Source of the DNA: Cryptomeria japonica
Taxonomy: Eukaryota > Streptophyta > Pinopsida > Cupressales > Cupressaceae
Assembly: GCF_030272615.1 (NCBI RefSeq)
Contig: NC_081406.1
Span: 237,439,922 to 237,503,921 of the forward strand
Reading direction: 5' to 3'
Length of the DNA: 64,000 nt
In this document: piece after piece, positions 57,188 through 64,000 of the stretch
Numbering within the stretch: position 1 is the stretch's first letter
Layout: each line of letters opens with the position of its first letter
The notes under the pieces: model-generated
Told to the model about the DNA's origin: nothing
The model's database searches: none
What the model saw: only the letters and a program-made list of their open reading frames with translations
Position numbers and translations under genes: made by a program

Positions 57188-60100
57188 ATGGCATCTTCAT
57201 CTTTTGTTCCCGAATTCGTAGCAAACCCTACCATTGTGGAAAACATTAAGTGACCTAGACCCATTTTTAAGATCATTCCCAAGATAGAAAAATAGGATGA
57301 TTCTATTGGTGCATTTTCTAAAATCCCAAAGGGAGTCGCGTTTACTGAATACCCTAGGGCATACATACATTGCAACATAGAAAGTTTAGGATTTGAAGAT
57401 TTGATGACCATGTACATGAATGAAATTATTGACAAGGATGGGATAGTGAAATCAAAACATAAGTAGTTGAGGATTTAGGTTTCATAGACATCCTCCATAT
57501 GCCAAAATTCTTAGATGAAGCCGTCTGCTATGTCCTTAGCAGGGTTCATGGAGAATTTATGTTGTTGGACTCGGTATTCAAGATTACCAAGGAAGCTATC
57601 AAAGTTGTTACTGGTTTACCCTCCACCAATTCTAGACCTGACAAGAAGAAGAAAATCACTAACAAGGAAGCTATGAGCTTAACTGAAGCTACATATGACA
57701 ACCAGTCACTTAGGGTTAATGACATAAAGGATAAAAATGTTAAATTTTCTAGCATGGTCATTGGATATAAAGTTGGTCATACAAATAGGTTGAATTCTGT
57801 GTCTAGTTCATGCATTCACAATGCACATGATATGATTGTAAACAATGCAAAGATTGATATTTGTGAATGGTTAAAGGATCAATTGCTAGAGAATTTGGAT
57901 AAGATAAAAGGTGACAAGAAAGGAACATTCAAATTTGAAAATCTATTAGTATGTTTAATGCTTTACTTTTCAAAGGAGATCCCCGACATGGGTCATAAGG
58001 ATTTTTCCTATTATATTTTTGTTGGAAAATAGATAAAGGAGGCAATCAACTATATGGGAGCTAACAGTGATGAGTTGGTTAAAGATTACTTTAAGAATTT
58101 TCAAACTAAAATGAAACAGAGAGAAAGGATTTCCCAAAGCATCGTAGACAAATATGATAAACAAATATGCTTTGTAGTAAAGAGAGATGAAATCTGGATG
58201 GAAGTAGTTAGACCCAGACCTGTATGGATTAGTGAAATGGGATATGAGGTGGACTCTCACATTTTGGAATCATATGCAAAAGTACTCCTAGATTCTCCAT
58301 CGGAACCATCAGAGAAAATATTTGGTAGTGCTAAAATAATTGAAAGTGATGTAGCCATGATGAAGTAGAGAAAGAAAAGAGACAAATTCATGAAAGATGC
58401 TTCTAAAATGATAAAATAAGTTACAAAAGGTTTGATGAGTCTTAGCGGTATTGCTGCTAGTATGAAAGAAAGTCAATCATAGTAGACACTGGTAGCTTGT
58501 GTTTCCCCGATTGTTACTTCTTCTGAGACAGAAACTGATAAAGCAACTGAATTTAAAAGAGTTGAAAGAAAGAAAAGAAAACCCTCACCGACACTTGCTC
58601 CATCTGCAAAGAAGTCAAGGACACAAAGAAAGAAGCAACAGGCTATAAGAGAGCTTAGTGGTCCAAAGAAGAAGGTAACTCCAAAGAAGAAACAAGAACC
58701 TAAGGCACCAGATACTCTTACACCAGAAGAGTTGATAAATGAAATCACACAAGAAGGTAACATTTTCAATGTAAATAAACTTTATCATTCTTTCAAGGAT
58801 TCAGATAAAAACACTATAGAGGAAAGCATTATTTTGCATCTTGATATCTACAAGAAATTTCTCATTGAGGTTGTAGATGATCTGCCTAATGATTTGTATT
58901 TGAGGTTAGAAGGTAAAAGGATGTCGGTAATGGTATTAGATAGGAAATTGAAAGTAGAGGCTCTACTTGTTGTACACCCTGTTAATTCCAAACAAGAAAT
59001 TGATGAATTAATTTCAGAGGCAAACATAATAGTTTTTGTGAGTGGTCACTGACAGGTTAGCCTTATGGCAGGCTGAGTTAAGAAAATTGTAGATGAGACA
59101 TCAAACAAATGGGACATATTCTTTGTGGAAAGAGAGAAGAAAGAAGAAAAGGATAGACCAAAAATGGATGTCTTTTACAAAGGTATATCAGAAGGATAAA
59201 GGTAAAGGTAAAATTGGTAGTGTACCTAATATAATAGTCAAGGATAACCTTCCTCCACCAGCACAGGCCACCCCACCAATAACTGTAGAGGCACCGGTAC
59301 AAACTGACAGTCAACCAGAAGAGAAGGTAGAGGAAATAACAAGAGATGACACTAATCCATAATTTGAAGTTATTTTTACCATGAATGTGGACACATAGGA
59401 CTTCAACATTGTCATGGACAAGGAAACCATAGAGGTAAAGAAAACTGAAGCTATAAATATTGAGATCTCTGAGTCACTGGTCAACACTGTTGACTCTCAT
59501 AATATTGAGATACTAGCAGAAGTTGAGAAACCTGATACCATCCAAGATGATACTCAACTGAACTTATAAATGTTGACACTCAGCAGAAGGTAGAGAAACC
59601 GACAGAGAAAGAACTTGAATAGAGTATAGCTGAACCGACAGTCAACAAGACAGAGAGTAAGGATGACAGTAAGGTTGAAAACAAAATTGAAACACAGAGT
59701 GAGCAAAAGGCAAAAACAGTGAATAAAGAAGAGGTCAATGATGGAAACAAGGAATAAGTGGTTAAGGCAATTCGACAAGTATTTGAAGAAAAGAAAGTTA
59801 TTGCTGAGCCTAGCACTTCCACCATGGATTACAGACCTACTAATCTAACTGATGTACTTTTGGATTCAATAAAGAGGTTCACAAATTTCAACGCCTTAGC
59901 ATTTAAGGCCATTGATGATACATTACCTATATTGAAAATGATTGCACCAACATGTAAGATAGATCATATTGATGGATCTTTACGTAAATTAGACACATTG
60001 TCCAAATTCATTGCTTCAAATATTCTAACTGTGGATAAGATTAATGAGGAGACTGTTAAGGAAAGTGTGAATAAGGAGAAAAGTGAATTCTTTGATAATA

Positions 60101-60606
60101 CTATCAAGGATTGTACTGAGCATATTGACTCTTTATTATCGATACTTAATTCCACTATTTTGGAATATAAAGAATTGTATAAAGAAGAATGCAAGCCTCA
60201 CAACCTGACAAAAGACATTGAAGAAGAGATAAAGAAAACACAAAAAGAGTTTGATGATATAGCAAACAACATGATAGGTTCTTTGGAACTTACCTCAGTT
60301 TTTTATCAAGAAATGTCAGTTTTTGAGGAAAAGATTGAAAAACTAGAAAAAGAAAAAGCAAGGATAAGAATAAAGGCAAGTGAGCTGAAAAACAAACTTG
60401 GTCCTAGATTGGAAAACCTTATAACTCAGCGGATTGAGTTGTCTAAAGCAACAATTCAAGGAGAAAGATCATCGGAGCAACAAATGCATTATCTGACCGA
60501 TATGATCCAACAGACTGAAACCATTATCTCTGACAACACCAAATTCATGCAGAGTCTTAATCTAATTTTGGCAGATATCTTTCAAATTGTACATAACCAG
60601 ATATAG
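57188..60606 (+). pseudogene. Element 4 long unrecognised ORF in place of pol
   Basis: About 1,135 codons from ATG 57188 to the stop at 60606, in pieces: a frameshift near 57462 and another near 59060 (with return before 59758), plus stops such as 57251, 58030 and 58366. Segments: VPEFVANPTIVENIK; PKFLDEAVCYVLSRVHGEF; FKITKEAIKVVTGLPSTN; FENLLVCLMLYFSKEIPDM; a very basic part (RVERKKRKPSPTLAPSAKKS, 58560-58620); Glu/Lys-rich repeats (59340-59750); and a C-terminal coiled coil (59900-60600). No RT, integrase or protease motif. It could be an env-like or otherwise element-specific ORF; I do not recognise the family. Confidence 0.6.
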
Positions 60607-60800
60607 GCTATGAGGTATAATTTTAAATTCTTTGATTATTTTTGACATCCTTTATCATTGATGTCAAAGGGAGAGTAGTAGTATGGAGAAAAATGTTGAG
60701 ATCATTTGCTCAGGGGGAGCACTCCTATTTTTGGATCAGTTTTGAAATTCATTTTTGGATATTAGTTTTTGGATTTTTCTCATGAGTGTTGCCATCAATG

Positions 60801-60813
60801 CCAAAGGGGGAGA
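60801..60813 (+). other. Element 4 polypurine tract
   Basis: CAAAGGGGGAGA directly before the 3' LTR start, in the longer block GCCATCAATGCCAAAGGGGG that element 5 shares at 63244-63272. Confidence 0.9.
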
Positions 60814-60814
60814 T

Positions 60815-63203
60815 TATTGGCATTCTACACTCAAATGAGAATTTTTGATGTTGTCATTGATGGCAACCAACTACTAATATGGTTCACAGGTTACACTGGC
60901 AACAGACTTCGCATACCAGCACTGGCAGCTACACAAAGTTCATTCTCCCTGACACCCAGTCTACACCAACAGAAGATCTTACCGGCACCCCAGCCAACAT
61001 GGAAATTATATTTTTTTGTATTGTAATTATATTGTATAGCTGACATGATGTATTGTAAAGACTCATATATGTATGAGATCTTATAGGTCATTTTGTAATG
61101 AAAAAAATATGTATGGTATGTAAGCGAAGGAAGGATATGTAATTAGGTAATGAATATGAGAGAGAATATTTGTATATGCATTTTGATGTAATAATTTTGA
61201 TGAGCGAATAAGAGAATAGAAGAGCGAACAAAGGTTTATGGCAGAGGTATTTGATAGAGCTTAAACTGGTATTGAATCTAGCATTCCAGATGCTATTTTG
61301 AGCAGTACATTGTCATTGGATTTAATCATCCAATTTTGTAGTCAGTGGGACTCCTATTTTGTGATTGAGCAGTGAGCTCTAGGTTGTTGGCCTTCCTGCA
61401 TGTGTAGGCCCCTATTGTATTAGTAATATTTATTCATATTGGCCAGTGACTAAATATTGTGGGTCACAAATCCCACTGAGGTTTTTCCCCTACCAGGTTT
61501 CCTCGCCAAAATTGGTGCAGGAGCACCTCATCAAACCCTTCAAGATGACATGTCAGACTCTGATAAGTGAGGATAAGGCATTAATAATTTCTTTAGGATG
61601 TTTTATATAGGTTTTCAATCATGCATTATATGTTTGTAATAATGAACCCCATCTTGTGAGCCAAACTCCTATTTTGGCATTTCTATGAGCCAATTAGGAA
61701 TTTTGGACAATAGGGGATCCAATATGTTGGTTTTGAGTGTTTTAATATGTTTTAGGAGGGGTTGAACTTGACCCAAGGCATTAAGAGGCAAAAGATGACA
61801 TTTTGACAACTTTTGCAAAAGTTGTCAAAAGTTGTCATGAGCAACTTTAATGCACTTTTTGCATTTTGTAATTTGAAACTTCTCCAATGGCTCTAACCTC
61901 TTGATTTTTGGTTGAGAGTAGTTGAGGAATGGTTTATACACCCCGAGGATCCAATTTCCAAGAGGGTGATTGTACGGAGAAGAGTTTTGATGCAAACAAA
62001 CCAATAGAATTCTAAGTTTTCCTGCAATTCTAGAGTTTTGTTCCGTGGTACGATTTTGTACGGATTGGGACCCATTCCCAATGGTGTGAATTGATTTAAG
62101 AAGAGATTTAAATCTATTTTGGTTTTGATTTGGAGTCTTTATTGTGTGTGTTGCTCCTGATATTCAAGTTTTGTTGTAGGTGCCCAGAAAACCAGGGTTT
62201 ACCTTGGGTTTTTCCTCCTTCATGGCCATATCTTGCACTTTACCAATCTGAGGCTCATGGGATTTGGTGAAAGGAAAGTATGGTAAATTTATTTTATATT
62301 TCCAATTATTTTTTTTAGTAGGAGCAAGGGAGAGAAGTGTTTGAAGCAACCCTAGGTAGACATCTCTATGTGGCTACCTAGACCTTGAACAAACAAAATC
62401 ACCTTGTATGCAAATGGCAATGCTTCCAGGCATATAACCCTATAATCCTTGTTGATTTATGTTTCCCAACATTCCCATGGTATTTTAATCCACCGGTTTA
62501 TTCATCTGATCATATTTGCTTCACAAAAGAGACCTAATTAGCCCTTCTAGGAAAGTCAAATTCCTACCGGAAAATACCTTTATTTTCTAGACCTTGACCC
62601 TTCCTTTTGGGAACTTGTATAACCTCCAAAAGGGTATTTTAATCCATAAATTTTTTTCCAAGGTGTTAGGGAAAATCTAAACTTAAGGTCCTTTTACCCG
62701 CTAAATAGGGCTACAAGCAACTAGGCCTAATTGAGTGAGTTTCTTAAGGAATGAGTATGTACTCTTGCCACTAGTGCTTTTTTGGAACTTGGGGAGTTTT
62801 GTATGACCCATAAGTAGTGTGAAAGTGATTTTTAATCCTTGGAGGTACCATGGAGTGTGTTGTAGCAAGATACCCCTGATTGAGTCAGTAAGGGTCTTGG
62901 AGATGGTGAGAAGATTGTACTAAAGTTGTAGAGCCTTGCCTTGATAGGATCCCATCCATGTATTATGGGGTCAGTGTCATAAATTTTGAGGTGTTTGGCA
63001 GGTAACAAGGAGGGCTTTGCATCAAAAATATCTCTGTTATGGTGTGTACTGATGGTTATACTATTATTTCTCTTTATTGCTTGTTTACCGGTTCATTAAT
63101 TTGGGTTCTAAAGTTGCAAAAAAGTTTAAATATGTCATATACCAGTTAGACACTAATTCACCCCCACCTCTCAGTGTCTTTGGGATTGATCAAGTATCTA
63201 ACA
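60815..63203 (+). repeat. Element 4 3' LTR, split by an insertion
   Basis: Starts TATTGGCATTCTACAC (TG changed to TA) and follows the 5' LTR to CGCCAAAAT at 61512. It resumes at 63030 (ATCTCTGTTATGGTG) and ends TAACA at 63203. Confidence 0.9.
61513..63024. mobile_element. 1512-bp solo-LTR-like insertion
   Basis: TG...CA ends (TGGTGCAGGAGCACC ... GCTTTGCATCA) between AAAAT at 61508-61512 and AAAAT at 63025-63029, an exact 5-bp target duplication. No coding domain inside. A single LTR left by recombination is the simplest reading. Confidence 0.75.
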
Positions 63204-63250
63204 GACAAAACATCAATGCAAAACATAATTAATTCATCCATATTTCCAAC
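63204..63250 (-). repeat. Element 5 3' LTR, first 47 bp
   Basis: Begins TGTTGGAAATATGG on the minus strand right after the polypurine tract, and is cut at 63204 by element 4. Confidence 0.8.
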
Positions 63251-63600
63251 AATCTCCCCCTTTGGCATTGATGGCAACACTAGATGTGAAAAACATCTAA
63301 GTACCAAGAAGTGTCAAACAAGTCTCCCCCTATGAATGATATCTCTGTAAGGTTGTGAATAATTTTTCACATTACTATCACTCCCCCTTTGACATCAATG
63401 CCAAAAATTTGACAAAAATATCAAAGCAATAATGTAAACCTCTGAATCTCAAAGCTAACTACTCCCCCTGAGTAGTAGCACCACTCATCAATACTAGAAT
63501 GAATAATTTCTCTGATAATGCATGTCGGACTGATGAGAAAATTCATCCATCAAGTCTCTATCAGAGGGGTAGAAACCCCAAACCTATCTCTCAAATACTC
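63251..63600 (-). other. Element 5 3' region with repeated polypurine-like tracts
   Basis: CTCCCCC words at about 63252, 63322, 63381 and 63462 (GGGGGAG on the element strand), two of them with GACATCAATGCC or GGCATTGATGGC beside them. The one at 63251-63262 is the polypurine tract at the LTR. Confidence 0.8.
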
Positions 63601-63609
63601 AAATTATTC

Positions 63610-64000
63610 CTTAGATAACAGTTTAGTGAATATGTCTGCAATCTATTCTTTAGTATTCACATAAACCAATTTGACTTCCTTTGCTTCTACCTTGTCCTTC
63701 AGAAAGTTATACTTCATTGAAATATGCTTAGTCTTAGAGTGAAATGCTAGATTCTTAGACATGTTAATAGCAGTAGAGTTATCATAGTAGATAACTACTA
63801 GTTCACTATAATTTACCCTGATATCCTTCAACATTTTCTTCATCCACAAGACTTGAGTTCAATTAGTTGCTACTACAACATACTCAGCTTCTGCAGTAGA
63901 TAAAGAAATGCATGACTATTTTTTGTTGATCCATGAAACCAGTTTCTTTCCAAGAAAGAAAGCTCCACCAGAAGTGCTCTTCCTATCATCAGTATCACCT
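63610..64000 (-). pseudogene. Element 5 copia RNase H, C-terminal part, continues past window
   Basis: Minus-strand residues: DDRKSTSGGAFFLGKKLVSW at the window edge (with the expected DTDDRKS start), a stop, STAEAEYV, then WMKKMLKDIR, VIYYDNSTAINMSKN, HSKTKHISMKYNFLKDKV and KLVYVNTKE, a stop, IADIFTKLL. This is the diagnostic Ty1/copia RNase H. Stops after INKK, in VATN, and after NTKE make it inactive. Confidence 0.9.

Larger units (their letters stand above)
54816..63203 (+). mobile_element. Element 4: pol-less LTR retrotransposon inserted in element 5's LTR
   Basis: 5' LTR 54816-55695, tRNA-Met primer site, zinc-knuckle gag-like ORF (55767-56882), long unrecognised ORF (57188-60606), polypurine tract, 3' LTR 60815-63203 carrying a 1512-bp insertion. 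Flanks GAAAA (54811-54815) and GACAA (63204-63208) are a 5-bp target duplication with one mismatch. No protease, integrase, RT or RNase H is seen, so it must depend on another element. Confidence 0.85.
53587..64000 (-). mobile_element. Element 5: SIRE-like Ty1/copia retrotransposon, continues past window
   Basis: The minus strand holds copia RNase H (63610-64000), a 3' region with repeated GGGGGAG tracts, a polypurine tract next to TGTTGGAAATATGG (63250) and the 3' LTR. The LTR runs 63250-63204, is interrupted by element 4, and resumes 54815-53587, ending TTTTAGCA. It sits in the leader of element 3. Confidence 0.8.

Noticed and set aside
56586..60194. Minus-strand open frames in element 4 (for example 57546-57761, 58473-58769, 59554-59825)
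   Set aside because: They mirror the Lys/Glu-rich coding strand as Leu/Phe/Ser-rich peptides; shadows of the plus-strand ORF.
62164..62349. Short minus-strand ORF in the 1512-bp insertion
   Set aside because: 61 codons, no domain, inside a noncoding LTR-like sequence.

Overview
The window is AT-rich land-plant nuclear DNA made almost entirely of decayed, nested LTR retrotransposons, with one intact-looking host gene. Giant intergenic retroelement nests and the types of Ty3/gypsy and SIRE-like Ty1/copia elements suggest a large-genome plant, most likely a gymnosperm (conifer). That assignment is inference from style; no species marker is visible.

Layout: (1) 1-5424, a degenerate Ty3/gypsy element on the minus strand (element 1), cut by the window start. 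(2) 5425-10200, the only host-gene island. It holds a two-exon GT34 glycosyltransferase gene on the minus strand (7252-8510) with an unusual duplicated translation start, then a 1-kb insert with a truncated RNase H coding segment between two copies of a 120-bp direct repeat. (3) 11141-30944, a long minus-strand Ty3/gypsy element of Tat type (element 2). It has gag, a DGG-type protease, a G-patch, RT, two consecutive RNase H domains and integrase, and in its 3' region an antisense plant-mobile-domain ORF plus tandem repeats. Its RNase H is split by a 4154-bp insertion with TGTTG...CAACA ends and a 5-bp target duplication, which carries a receptor-kinase fragment. (4) 32899-53586, a second Tat-type element on the minus strand (element 3). 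Its 3' noncoding region holds local tandem repeats and an 8.3-kb foldback-like structure at 35575-43865: inverted arms of at least 0.45 kb, pyrimidine-rich flanks, and a 5.5-kb array of a 20-bp unit that keeps switching orientation. (5) 53587 to the window end, a SIRE-like Ty1/copia element on the minus strand (element 5). Its 3' LTR is split by a plus-strand LTR element (element 4, 54816-63203) that has primer site, polypurine tract, both LTRs and a zinc-knuckle ORF but no recognisable pol; a long unrecognised coiled-coil ORF lies in its place. Element 4's 3' LTR is in turn split by a 1512-bp solo-LTR-like insertion.

The nesting order follows from interrupted reading frames and LTRs with 5-bp duplications. 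Nearly all retroelement frames are broken, many by TAG or TGA where a C-to-T or G-to-A change in CAG or TGG would be enough, as expected of old methylated DNA. The strongest candidates for something undescribed are the foldback/orientation-switching array, the pol-less element 4 with its long ORF, the antisense plant-mobile-domain gene decayed only by stop codons, and the 4.1-kb LTR-like insertion carrying a kinase fragment.
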